Positions 26,513 through 34,514 of a stretch of 64,000 nucleotides of DNA are shown here, piece after piece. The notes beneath the pieces were generated by a model, which was given only the letters and a program-made list of their open reading frames with translations, ran no database searches and was not told where the DNA came from. Source of the stretch: Myxococcus virescens (GTDB lineage Bacteria; Myxococcota; Myxococcia; Myxococcales; Myxococcaceae); the NCBI RefSeq assembly GCF_900101905.1, contig NZ_FNAJ01000002.1:62001-126000 (forward strand), in the 5' to 3' direction. The translations under genes and the position numbers were made by a program. Each line of letters starts with the position of its first letter. The stretch's first letter is position 1.

Positions 26513-27673
26513 TCATGGGCCTCCAGCCCGGAGGAAGAGAACCGCGCGTCGCCAGGCTTCGCCTCGTCGCGGTTGGCGGGCCTCGGTGATGAGGCGGGAG
26601 AGCTCCTCGGCGGCTTCCTTGCGGCCATAGGGGCGACCGTCGCCGGCCTCCCGAACCTGGACGAGGCACTCCCGTAGCGCGTCTCGCATGTCCTCCGCCG
26701 TGGTGTAGCGCTCAGCGGCGGGTTGGCGGAGGGCCTTCCTCAGCACGCTCCGGAAGCCCTCGGGCAGACCCGCGGTCGCTTTCTCCACGTCGTCTGGCGT
26801 GTAGGTGTCCATCCACATCATCAAAAGCATGAGCGGCAGCGAGGGTTCCTCCTCCTCGTCCTCCACGGGAGGCCACGGCCGCCATGGAGGAGGCTCCGCC
26901 AGCCTTTCCAGGGCGGCATGGAAGAGGTGGCGTCCCGTGGCCAGCTCCAGCAGGACGAGTCCCAGCGAGAAGAGGTCCGCCGCGGGAGTCAATGGCAGGC
27001 ACTCCAGGTACTCCGGCGAGGTGTAGGCGGCATCTGCCTTGCGCAGGCTGGCCTGGGTCTCCTCGCGCACGCCAAGGTGGGTATAGGCCGCGCCGAAGTG
27101 CGTCAGCTTCACCTCCCCGCCCAGGCCCACGCTCACGTTGCGCGGGCTCACGTCCCTGTGAATCAGCCCGAGCCGCGCCCCGTGGTCATCCGCCAGCCGG
27201 TGCGCATAGGCCAGCGCGTCGGCGACCTCCGCGCCCACGTACAGTGCGAAGGACGTGGAGACTGGCTGGCGCCGCAGGGCCATCAGGCTCAACACGCCGT
27301 CCAGGGTGGGGCCGTCCACGTACTCCATGATGACGTACGGTTGGCCTGACTTGACGGTGAGCAGGAGGACCTTGGCGATGGCCGGGTGGTTCAGCCGGTA
27401 GGCCCGCTGGACCTCTTCCACCAACCGATGCCTGCGCCTGGACGTGGCGGGCGAGCGCACGCGCCGGATGAGGACCGGGCCGCTCGGGCCGTGGCGCTCC
27501 TGCCGCTCGGCCAGCATGAGGACCTCGCCGTTGGGACGTGCGTCTAAGGTGCTGACATAGATGTACCGCGTTCCCGCGACCTGGAAGAGGGTCGGCCCTC
27601 GCGCTGGATGCGCCAGGGCCCGCTCCTCCTCGGTCATCGGGTGGAGGCGGGGCTGCGTGGGGTGGGTGGGCAC
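26513..27673 (-). CDS. Ser/Thr kinase-like protein, probable pseudokinase
   Basis: A 386-aa cytosolic protein with a full eukaryote-like kinase fold (about 50-350). The catalytic loop HRDVSPRN is intact (Asp174), and LVEEVQRAYRLNHPAI supplies the alpha-C glutamate. However, the VAIK lysine position reads VLIRR (Arg70) and DFG is replaced by HFG (His192), so both ATP-anchoring lysine and magnesium-binding aspartate are missing. A catalytic role is therefore doubtful; scaffolding or allosteric control of another kinase is more likely. No membrane helix is present. An AT-rich inverted repeat lies about 20 bases upstream of the start. It converges on the HTH gene. Confidence 0.88.
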   Translation of the reverse strand: MPTHPTQPRLHPMTEEERALAHPARGPTLFQVAGTRYIYVSTLDARPNGEVLMLAERQERHGPSGPVLIRRVRSPATSRRRHRLVEEVQRAYRLNHPAIAKVLLLTVKSGQPYVIMEYVDGPTLDGVLSLMALRRQPVSTSFALYVGAEVADALAYAHRLADDHGARLGLIHRDVSPRNVSVGLGGEVKLTHFGAAYTHLGVREETQASLRKADAAYTSPEYLECLPLTPAADLFSLGLVLLELATGRHLFHAALERLAEPPPWRPWPPVEDEEEEPSLPLMLLMMWMDTYTPDDVEKATAGLPEGFRSVLRKALRQPAAERYTTAEDMRDALRECLVQVREAGDGRPYGRKEAAEELSRLITEARQPRRGEAWRRAVLFLRAGGP

Positions 27674-27693
27674 GGCGACTCCCGGATTTGATT

Positions 27694-27714
27694 TGTAAAC
27701 CTCTACAGTTTATA
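27694..27714. promoter_or_regulatory. AT-rich inverted repeat upstream of the pseudokinase gene
   Basis: TAAAC (27696-27700) and GTTTA (27708-27712) form an inverted repeat with a 7-base spacer inside the only AT-rich stretch (TTTGATTTGTAAAC...GTTTATATGG) in the 145-base gap. It lies about 20-40 bases before the start of the leftward gene, where an operator or -10 region is expected. Function is inferred from position only. Confidence 0.35.
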
Positions 27715-27818
27715 TGGAGATTGGAGTCGAGTGAAGAAGCGCATGGGGCATGGCGCAGCTTCACCTCCACGGTGGATGAGGCGTGGACCTCATCCCCGGG
27801 AGCGCGTGGCGGGGTGTC

Positions 27819-28442
27819 TCAGCTCCGGCGGCGGCGCAGCAGGGCCAGGGGTGAGGCGGCCATCAGCAGGGCCCACAGCGGCGCGCTGCCCGCGGCGGCG
27901 CAACCTCCGCTCTCCTCGCCCTTGTCATCCGGGGCCGCGCCCGGCGTGCCCTGACCCACCTTCACGCTCAGCTTCGTGGCGGCGGCCCGGTCTCCGTCGG
28001 TATGGAGGTCCGCGTTGGAGGAGTTGCCAGCGCCGAAGAGGGTGAGGGTGACGTCCGTCGCGGGGGCGACGAGGCTGAAGTTGAAGCGCAGCTCGTTGTT
28101 CGCGAAGGGCTGGGGCTGCGAGTGGGTCAGCTCGGCGCCGAGCTTCTTCATGCCCTCACCGGGTTGGAGCGTGGCCTCCGTGCTGTCCACGGCGATGCCC
28201 ACGCCGCCCGTCCTGGCGGGGCCACCCCGGATGATGAAGGTGTACTGGCCGGTGGCGCCCGGCGCGAGCGTGGCGGGCCCTTCCAACGCGACGGTAGGGA
28301 GCTCCCCGCCCTGGTGGCAGGTGCTGCACGTGGGGCCTGTCTTGCCCGTCTGGCCGGTGACGCCCGTGCTGGTGGCGAAGGCGGGGATGGACCACAGCGA
28401 TGACACGACGACGACGCCCGCGATGCGGAACGGAAGACGCAT
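27819..28442 (-). CDS. exported CxxCH protein with MYXO-CTERM anchor
   Basis: A 207-aa exported protein. The signal peptide is at about 1-23 (VVVVSSLWSIPAFA). Just after it comes CSTCHQGG (Cys39, Cys42, His43), a single haem-c-type attachment motif. A beta-rich middle domain follows (PATLAPGATGQYTFII, NELRFNFSLVAPATDVTLTLF). The C-terminus is a tripartite sorting signal: GGCAAAG, hydrophobic helix, then RRRRS, as in MYXO-CTERM proteins that are moved to the cell surface. It lies 90 bases downstream of the lipoprotein gene that follows a Fur-box match, so iron-regulated surface redox or iron handling is a reasonable inference. Confidence 0.87.
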   Translation of the reverse strand: MRLPFRIAGVVVVSSLWSIPAFATSTGVTGQTGKTGPTCSTCHQGGELPTVALEGPATLAPGATGQYTFIIRGGPARTGGVGIAVDSTEATLQPGEGMKKLGAELTHSQPQPFANNELRFNFSLVAPATDVTLTLFGAGNSSNADLHTDGDRAAATKLSVKVGQGTPGAAPDDKGEESGGCAAAGSAPLWALLMAASPLALLRRRRS

Positions 28443-28532
28443 GGACTCTCCAGGAGATGGGTGAAACCAGGTGGTGCTACAGCCGGGGCCCCGCGTGAGC
28501 GGAGCCCCGGGGACTTCCGCTGGCGTCGGTGC

Positions 28533-29741
28533 CTAGCGCAGCTGGAGCAGGGAGAAGGACAGGCCCTGCGTCGTCAGCGTGGGCCGCCCGTTGTCGCCCA
28601 GCACGTGCAGCGTCGTGGACGCGGAGCCCGCGCCGAACTCGGTGTAGAGCGTCTGGTTCTCGGTGTGGAAGAGGAAGCTGCTGCCCGAGGTGGCCGGGAA
28701 CTGGGTGTTCCGCGTCGCCGTCAGCGTGTTGAGATTCAGCGCCCACCACTGCCAGCCGGCGCCGCTCGCGATGCTGCGGGGGTGCGTGCCCTCCTGCACC
28801 GGGGCGACGCTCTCATCGAGCACGCGCAGGTACGCCGTGCCCGACGGGCCGGGGACGAGCGAGCCCGCGGTGCCGCCGCCCACGAGCTCCGACAGCGAGC
28901 GGTGGAAGCCGGCGTCGAAGGTCCGCGTCTGCGGGTCGAACCGCAGCAGGCACGGCTCCGGCGCCGCGTCGGCCGACACCCGGTGCACCGCCGCGCCGTA
29001 GGCCTCCGTCGCGACGTAGACCTTGCGGTCGGGGGCGAGCACGGCGTCGTGTGCGTAGCCGCATCGCTCATCCGTGACGAGGGTCGCCGTGTCCGTCGCC
29101 GTGTCGACGGCCACCACGCCCGTTCTCGGGGTGATGCCCACGCCGGCCACGGGGCGCCAGCCCACGGGAATGATGAGCTGCCCGTTGTCCGAGACGACCG
29201 AGCCCGAGAAGGCCATCTCCGTGCCTTCGAGCTTCAGGTCGTCCAGCGCGATGTTGCCAGTGACGGTCATCTCTGTGGGGTTCCAGATGACCGCCTGCGC
29301 GGTGATGCCGTCGAAGAAGTACGCCTTCGTCGCCGACACGAACTGGAAGTTCGCCTGGTACTCGCCCAGCGACATCACGCCCAGGCTGGCGAAGCTCACC
29401 GTGCCCGACTGCTCCAGACCGCCCTCCTCGGTGAGCGAGTAGCGCGTCACGACGGGGCTGTCGTCCGACACCACGTAGACCTGGCCCGACTTGCGGATGC
29501 CCACGCCCAGCGCACGGCCGGACACCTTGATGGCGCCGTCCAGCGACAGCTGCGCGGTCTGCTCCGCCTCACGCGTCACCACCACGTAGCTCGCCGCCGG
29601 GTCGGCGTTGAGGTCCTGCGTGGTGATGGCGTACAGCGGGCCGGTGTAGTCGTCGCCGGAGTCGTCGCAGCCGCCCAGCAGGGACAGCGCGAGCGCAGCG
29701 GCGGAGAGTCGGAAACCCGAGCGGGCAAACAGATGCTTCAT
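28533..29741 (-). CDS. lipoprotein with beta-propeller-like repeats, probably iron-regulated
   Basis: A 402-aa lipoprotein: basic MKHLFARSGFR, hydrophobic stretch and lipobox LLGGC (Cys25), followed by an acidic DDSGDD, consistent with outer-membrane sorting. The mature part has repeated strand motifs (YVVVTREAEQTAQL, GQVYVVSDDSPVVTRYSL, KVYVATEAYGAAVHRVS) suggesting a propeller; it resembles DUF4374-type proteins of iron and siderophore loci, an identification from memory. A 14-of-19 match to the Fur box lies 66-84 bases upstream of the ATG. The CxxCH MYXO-CTERM gene follows in the same direction, probably on one transcript. Confidence 0.8.
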   Translation of the reverse strand: MKHLFARSGFRLSAAALALSLLGGCDDSGDDYTGPLYAITTQDLNADPAASYVVVTREAEQTAQLSLDGAIKVSGRALGVGIRKSGQVYVVSDDSPVVTRYSLTEEGGLEQSGTVSFASLGVMSLGEYQANFQFVSATKAYFFDGITAQAVIWNPTEMTVTGNIALDDLKLEGTEMAFSGSVVSDNGQLIIPVGWRPVAGVGITPRTGVVAVDTATDTATLVTDERCGYAHDAVLAPDRKVYVATEAYGAAVHRVSADAAPEPCLLRFDPQTRTFDAGFHRSLSELVGGGTAGSLVPGPSGTAYLRVLDESVAPVQEGTHPRSIASGAGWQWWALNLNTLTATRNTQFPATSGSSFLFHTENQTLYTEFGAGSASTTLHVLGDNGRPTLTTQGLSFSLLQLR

Positions 29742-29806
29742 GAAGACGGCCTTCCTGGAAGTGGAGTGGGCGCCGTTTCACCCGGAGCCGAGTTATGGGT
29801 CTGAGT

Positions 29807-29825
29807 GAAAACGATACGCATTCTC
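29807..29825 (-). promoter_or_regulatory. Fur-box-like operator upstream of the lipoprotein gene
   Basis: GAAAACGATACGCATTCTC matches 14 of 19 positions of the classical Fur consensus GATAATGATAATCATTATC, including the central GATA and CATT half-sites. It sits in an AT-rich patch upstream of the leftward lipoprotein gene, where repression by Fur-iron would act. Found by eye; no scoring matrix was run. Confidence 0.65.
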
Positions 29826-29996
29826 AATTTCAGGAGCTGTTTAGGCGGAATTCATGAAAAGTCAAGAAGCAGGCGGGAGGCCCGCGAGGCTCAGCGGTGG
29901 TGTCCGTGGCGGTTGAGCACGTTGCGCGCGTCCCGGATTCCTCCCCCTGCCTGTCATTGAAGGGCTTTGCCGTGCTTCCCCGCAAGGCAGGGAGCG

Positions 29997-31772
29997 TCAA
30001 GCCACGGCCCGTGGGCCGCTCAAGGGCAGCACGACGGTGAACGTGGCGCCCTGGCCCGGGGTGCTGGCCACGCTGATGTGGCCTCCCAGGGCCTCCACGA
30101 GCTGGCGGGTGATGAAGAGGCCCAGGCCCAGCCCGCCATAGTGGCGGCTGGAGACGGCGCGTTCGAAGCGGCCGAAGATGCGCTGCGCGTCCTCCGCCGG
30201 AAGGCCGATGCCGTGGTCCTCCACCTCCACCAGCGCCTGTGTTTCATCCGAGCGCACGCGCACGTCCACGGGGGCTCCGTGGCCGTATTTGAGCGCGTTG
30301 GACAGCAGGTTGGTGAGCACCTGCTCCAGCCGCATCCGGTCCCACTGGCCCGTCACGGGGGCCGGCGAGTCCACCGTCACCTGGACCCCCGCTGTCCTGG
30401 CTTCCGTTTCGAAGCGGCGGACGGCCTCGCGCACCAGTTCGTCCAGGTCCACGGGCTCCAGGTTCAGCTCCATGTGGCCGCGCGCCAGGCGGGACACATC
30501 GAGCAGGCTGTCCACCAGGGTCGCCAGGCGCGAAGTCTGACGCTCGCAGGACTGCACCCGCTGCGCGAGCTTCTCCACGTCCAGGGGCTCCTCGCCGCGA
30601 AGCTGGCGGTACAGCAGCTGGAGCTGGAGCTTGAGGTTGGTGAGGGGCGTGCGCAGCTCGTGCGCGGCGATGCTGAGGAAGTCGTCGCGCACCTGGACGG
30701 CGTCGCGGGCCTCGCCGGTCAGCCGCTGTTGCTCCGTGTTGGCGGCCTCGGCCGCGGTCCGGGCGCGGACTTGCGAGCGGGTGATGAAGAACAGCAGCAG
30801 CGTCACCATCAGCCCGGCGCCTACGACGGTGCCATGCTGCTCGGTGGTGCTGGCGGCGATGAAGGACTGGCGCGCGTTGAAGCGCAGCGTCCAGGTCTGG
30901 CCGGCCACGGGTATCTTCACGTCCTGCTGGAAGACGGGGACCCCCCGCGATGCCGGGAGGCTGGACGCGTAGAGGAGCGCGTCGTCGCGGACCTCCGGCC
31001 CGTCGTACACCTCCAGGTCGATGGTCTCCTGGAAGCCGATGAAGCGCAGCTCGCTCATCAGGTCCTCCATGGCGAGGGGGAGGTAGACGAAGCCGCGCAG
31101 GTTTTCGGTGGGGGGCGCAGGGGGCGGGAGGGCCCCCGTGCGGGTGTACACGGGGATGAAGATGACGATGCCCACGCGGCCCGCGGCGTCCTCCCAGCCT
31201 TGGATGAGCCGCACCTTGTGGGTGGCGGCCTGACGCCTCGTGCCCAGCGCGCGCAGCATCGCTGCCCGGCGGTGGGGCTCGGTGAGCATGTCGAAGCCCA
31301 GGCCCCGCTGCGTGCGCGCGTCCAGCGGGTTCATCATGATGATGGCGGTGTAGGCCTCGCGTGGGCCCGGGGGCCACACGGGATGGCCTGACTCCTGCCC
31401 GCTTCGGACCTTCGCGTCGTACCGGGCCACGTCCTTCGGCCAAATCCACCGCGTGAAGCCAATGCCCTCCATCCCCGGGAAGCTGCGGTTCAGCTCCAGG
31501 CTCTCCAGGTAGGCGTCGAACTCGTCCCGGGTCACGAAGCGGCTGCCGGTGAACAGTCCATGCACCCCCTGGAGCAGGGACTGGTTCAGCTCCAGGCGCT
31601 GCAGGAGGCTCAGCACCCCGTCGTGGACCGCGCCGTCGAAGCGGTGCAGGCGGCGCTCGTGGATGCTCTGCTGCACATAGGCCGCCGACGCGGCGGTGAG
31701 GAGCAGCCCCACCAGGAGCACGCAGTAGGCGGCGGCGTTGCGGCGCAGGTGGGAGGAGGAGTGCGGTGGCAC
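29997..31772 (-). CDS. membrane CHASE-domain sensor histidine kinase
   Basis: A sensor kinase of about 591 aa. Transmembrane helix 1 (AAYCVLLVGLLLTAASAAYV) is followed by an extracytoplasmic CHASE domain containing GIGFTRWIWPKD, AYTAIIMMNPLD and RGLGFDML, typical of receptors for small ligands. Helix 2 (GLMVTLLLFFIT) leads to a HisKA with SIAAHELRTPLTNL and an HATPase_c domain ending GGLGLGLFITRQLVEALGG. The frame is open to 31955, but that would run into the divergent crtI-like gene. I use the GTG at 31772, about 11 codons before helix 1, though no ribosome site decides it. The divergent spacer 31773-31925 should hold both promoters. Confidence 0.9.
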   Translation of the reverse strand: MPPHSSSHLRRNAAAYCVLLVGLLLTAASAAYVQQSIHERRLHRFDGAVHDGVLSLLQRLELNQSLLQGVHGLFTGSRFVTRDEFDAYLESLELNRSFPGMEGIGFTRWIWPKDVARYDAKVRSGQESGHPVWPPGPREAYTAIIMMNPLDARTQRGLGFDMLTEPHRRAAMLRALGTRRQAATHKVRLIQGWEDAAGRVGIVIFIPVYTRTGALPPPAPPTENLRGFVYLPLAMEDLMSELRFIGFQETIDLEVYDGPEVRDDALLYASSLPASRGVPVFQQDVKIPVAGQTWTLRFNARQSFIAASTTEQHGTVVGAGLMVTLLLFFITRSQVRARTAAEAANTEQQRLTGEARDAVQVRDDFLSIAAHELRTPLTNLKLQLQLLYRQLRGEEPLDVEKLAQRVQSCERQTSRLATLVDSLLDVSRLARGHMELNLEPVDLDELVREAVRRFETEARTAGVQVTVDSPAPVTGQWDRMRLEQVLTNLLSNALKYGHGAPVDVRVRSDETQALVEVEDHGIGLPAEDAQRIFGRFERAVSSRHYGGLGLGLFITRQLVEALGGHISVASTPGQGATFTVVLPLSGPRAVA

Positions 31773-31925
31773 GGTGGCCGAAGAAGGCTGGAATGGCGTC
31801 CGCCCGGGGGCCAGTGCCGGACGGTGCTCTTGTAACGTCCTGGCCGGTTCGCGCGTTCGCCAGGTGAATGAGTGGGTGAGATTCCGTTCACCTGGGTACC
31901 GGAGGGCCTTGGCATCCGGTAGGTC

Positions 31926-33515
31926 ATGGCAAGCGAGGGAGGCAGCGTGCGGCACGTCATCGTCGTGGGTGCGGGACCGGGGGGCTTGTCGGCCGCCATC
32001 AACCTGGCGGGGCAGGGCTTCCGGGTCACCGTGGTGGAGAAGGACGCGGTGCCCGGGGGGCGGATGAAGGGGCTGACGCTGGGCGCGTCGGGCGAGTACG
32101 CGGTGGACACCGGGCCCTCCATCCTCCAGCTACCGGGCGTGCTGGAGCAGATATTCCGGCGCGCGGGCCGGCGGCTGGAGGACTACGTCAAGCTGCTCCC
32201 GCTGGACGTCAACACGCGGGTGCACTTCTGGGACGGCACGCACCTGGACACCACCCGGCACCTGGACCGCATGGAGGCGGAGCTGGCGAAGTTCGGCCCG
32301 CGGCAGGCGTCCGCGCTGCGCCAATGGATGGAGGACGGGCGGGAGAAGTACGGCATCGCCTACGAGAAGTTCATCTGCACCTCCGCGGACAACCTGGGCT
32401 ACTACGCGCCGTGGCGGCTGGCGCCCACGCTGCGCTTCAAGCCCTGGCAGACCCTGTACCGGCAACTGGACGGCTTCTTCCACGATGACCGGGTGACGTA
32501 CGCCCTGGCGTACCCGTCCAAGTACCTGGGCCTGCACCCCACGACGTGCTCGTCGGTGTTCAGCGTGATTCCCTTCCTGGAGCTGGCCTTCGGCGTCTGG
32601 CACGTGGAGGGCGGCTTCCGCGAGCTGTCGCGCGGCATGATGCGCTGCGCGCGGGACCTGGGCGCCACCTTCCGCATGGGCACGCCGGTGGAGAAGGTGC
32701 GCGTGGACGCGGGCCGCGCGGTGGGCGTGAAGCTCGTGGGCGGCGAGGTGCTGGACGCGGACGCGGTGGTGGTGAACGCGGACCTGGCCTACGCGGCGCG
32801 GTCGCTGATTCCGGCGGAGGCGCGGGAAGGCTCGCGACTGACGGACGCGGCGCTGGAGCGGGCGAAGTATTCGTGCAGCACGTTCATGGCGTACTACGGC
32901 CTGGACACGGTGTACGCCGACCTGCCGCACCATCTCATCTACCTGTCGGAGTCCGCGCGGCGCACGGACCGTGACGCGCTGGAGGACCGGCACGTCGACC
33001 TGGAGGACCCGCCCTTCTACGTGTGCAATCCGGGCGTGACGGACCCGTCCGGCGCGCCGGCGGGCCATTCGACGTTGTACGTGCTGGTGCCCACGCCGAA
33101 CACGGGACGTCCGGTGGACTGGGCGAAGACGGAGCAGGCGCTGCGCGAGCGCATCCCCGCCATGCTGGAGAAGGTGGGGCTGAAGGGCGTGCGCGAGCAC
33201 ATCCGCGAGGAGCGCTACTTCACGGCGGAGACGTGGCGGGACGACTTCAACGTGTTCCGGGGCGCGGTGTTCAACCTGTCTCACACGTGGCTGCAGTTGG
33301 GGCCGCTGCGGCCGAAGGTGAAGAACCGGGACATCGAAGGGCTGTACTTCGTGGGCGGGGGCACGCATCCGGGAAGCGGCCTGCTGACCATCATGGAGAG
33401 CGCGAACATCGCGGCGGACTACCTGACGCGCGAGGCGGGCAAGGGACCGCTGCCGGGCTGGCCGTATGTGCCGCCGCTGGAGCCGGAGGCACCCGCCCAG
33501 GCTCGCGCGGGGTGA
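31926..33515 (+). CDS. CrtI-type phytoene/carotenoid desaturase
   Basis: A 529-aa FAD-dependent desaturase of the CrtI family. The N-terminal dinucleotide-binding motif VVGAGPGGLSAAINLAGQG is followed by the typical GGRM and GPSILQLP segments. The C-terminal block DIEGLYFVGGGTHPGSGLLTIMESA is diagnostic. Such enzymes desaturate phytoene or related carotenoids at the membrane. No other carotenoid gene lies beside it, so it is outside any main crt cluster and its exact substrate is open. The ATG at 31926 is followed by a short hydrophilic leader before the first beta strand; the fully open frame and motif set indicate an intact gene. Confidence 0.92.
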   Translation: MASEGGSVRHVIVVGAGPGGLSAAINLAGQGFRVTVVEKDAVPGGRMKGLTLGASGEYAVDTGPSILQLPGVLEQIFRRAGRRLEDYVKLLPLDVNTRVHFWDGTHLDTTRHLDRMEAELAKFGPRQASALRQWMEDGREKYGIAYEKFICTSADNLGYYAPWRLAPTLRFKPWQTLYRQLDGFFHDDRVTYALAYPSKYLGLHPTTCSSVFSVIPFLELAFGVWHVEGGFRELSRGMMRCARDLGATFRMGTPVEKVRVDAGRAVGVKLVGGEVLDADAVVVNADLAYAARSLIPAEAREGSRLTDAALERAKYSCSTFMAYYGLDTVYADLPHHLIYLSESARRTDRDALEDRHVDLEDPPFYVCNPGVTDPSGAPAGHSTLYVLVPTPNTGRPVDWAKTEQALRERIPAMLEKVGLKGVREHIREERYFTAETWRDDFNVFRGAVFNLSHTWLQLGPLRPKVKNRDIEGLYFVGGGTHPGSGLLTIMESANIAADYLTREAGKGPLPGWPYVPPLEPEAPAQARAG

Positions 33516-33613
33516 GCGCCGCGCCATCCGGTGGCGCGCCCACCCGGCAGGCGGGGAAGGGGCGCCCGCATCCGCCGGGCGGGACGGGGGCGAAGCTGGC
33601 ATAGTTGCGAGGC

Positions 33614-34468
33614 ATGCCCTTCTTCATCCCATTCGCGGTGGGTGGCCTGGTGCTGACGGCACTGGGCCTGGGTGTGCGGAAGGTGCTGACGGAGACGGGC
33701 GTCACCACGCCCGATGATGCCCGGCTGGCCCAGGCGCGTGAGCGGCACCGCGGGGCCGTGGCCGCGCTCCGGGCGGACCGTCTCCAGGTCCGCGACGGCG
33801 TGGGCACCTACGGCGCGCTCCAGGCGCGGGTGCACGCGGAGGTGCTGGTGCCCTTCGGCGCGCTGTTGGAGCGGCTGGAGCGCTGGGGGCACGTCCGGGA
33901 AGCCGAGCTGCTCGAGCCCGAGGCGCTGGAGGCGCTGCGCGCGCTCCTGCGCGAATCCCCGTCCCGCGCGACGCGGCGAACCTGGCCCCTGTTGGGCGCG
34001 GGGGTCGAGGTGCCCGCCGCGCTGGAGTCCGTGCTGGCGTGGCTGGACCGGGGCTGGCTGGACGAGGATTCGCCGCCGGTGGTGCTGGATGGGACGCCGC
34101 TGTACGCGGCCATCTCGGCCCGCGCCATCCTGGCGGGGAGCGCTCCGGAGGAGGGGGCGCGGGCGCTCGATGAGGCTTGCGCGCTGCTGGCCCGGACGAC
34201 GGCGTTCCTGGGGGCGCTGCGCGCGCGGCTGACGGCGCAGGAGCAGCGGGTGGCGGGGCTGCATGGACGGGCCTCGGCGCAGCTCGCCTACCTGGACGCG
34301 GCCAGCTTCGAGGCGGGCGGCGAGGAGCCCCGGGAGCGGCTGACGCGGCTGGCGGTGCTCGTGGGCCAGCTCGCCGTGCTGCTGCGCACGCCTGTGCTGA
34401 GCTCGGAGGGGCGCCTGACGCCCATGCTCGCCGCGCGTGCGGAGGACGACGCGCCTTCCAACGGCTGA
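33614..34468 (+). CDS. uncharacterised protein with N-terminal membrane helix
   Basis: I do not recognise this 284-aa protein. A hydrophobic helix spans about 3-20 (FFIPFAVGGLVLTALGLGV). The rest is a long alpha-helical, Arg/Ala/Leu-rich domain (QARERHRGAVAALRADRLQVRDGV, ARALDEACALLARTTAFLGALRARLTAQEQ) with some coiled-coil character. The ATG at 33614, preceded by GCGAGG, is preferred to a TTG at 33605. It follows the CrtI-like gene by 98 bases in the same direction and converges with the receptor gene at 34515. A membrane-tethered helical protein facing the cytoplasm is the simplest reading. Confidence 0.7.
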   Translation: MPFFIPFAVGGLVLTALGLGVRKVLTETGVTTPDDARLAQARERHRGAVAALRADRLQVRDGVGTYGALQARVHAEVLVPFGALLERLERWGHVREAELLEPEALEALRALLRESPSRATRRTWPLLGAGVEVPAALESVLAWLDRGWLDEDSPPVVLDGTPLYAAISARAILAGSAPEEGARALDEACALLARTTAFLGALRARLTAQEQRVAGLHGRASAQLAYLDAASFEAGGEEPRERLTRLAVLVGQLAVLLRTPVLSSEGRLTPMLAARAEDDAPSNG

Positions 34469-34514
34469 GGCAGCGGCACCGTGGCCCGCGCGCGAGCACG
34501 GGCGAGCCGCCGCA

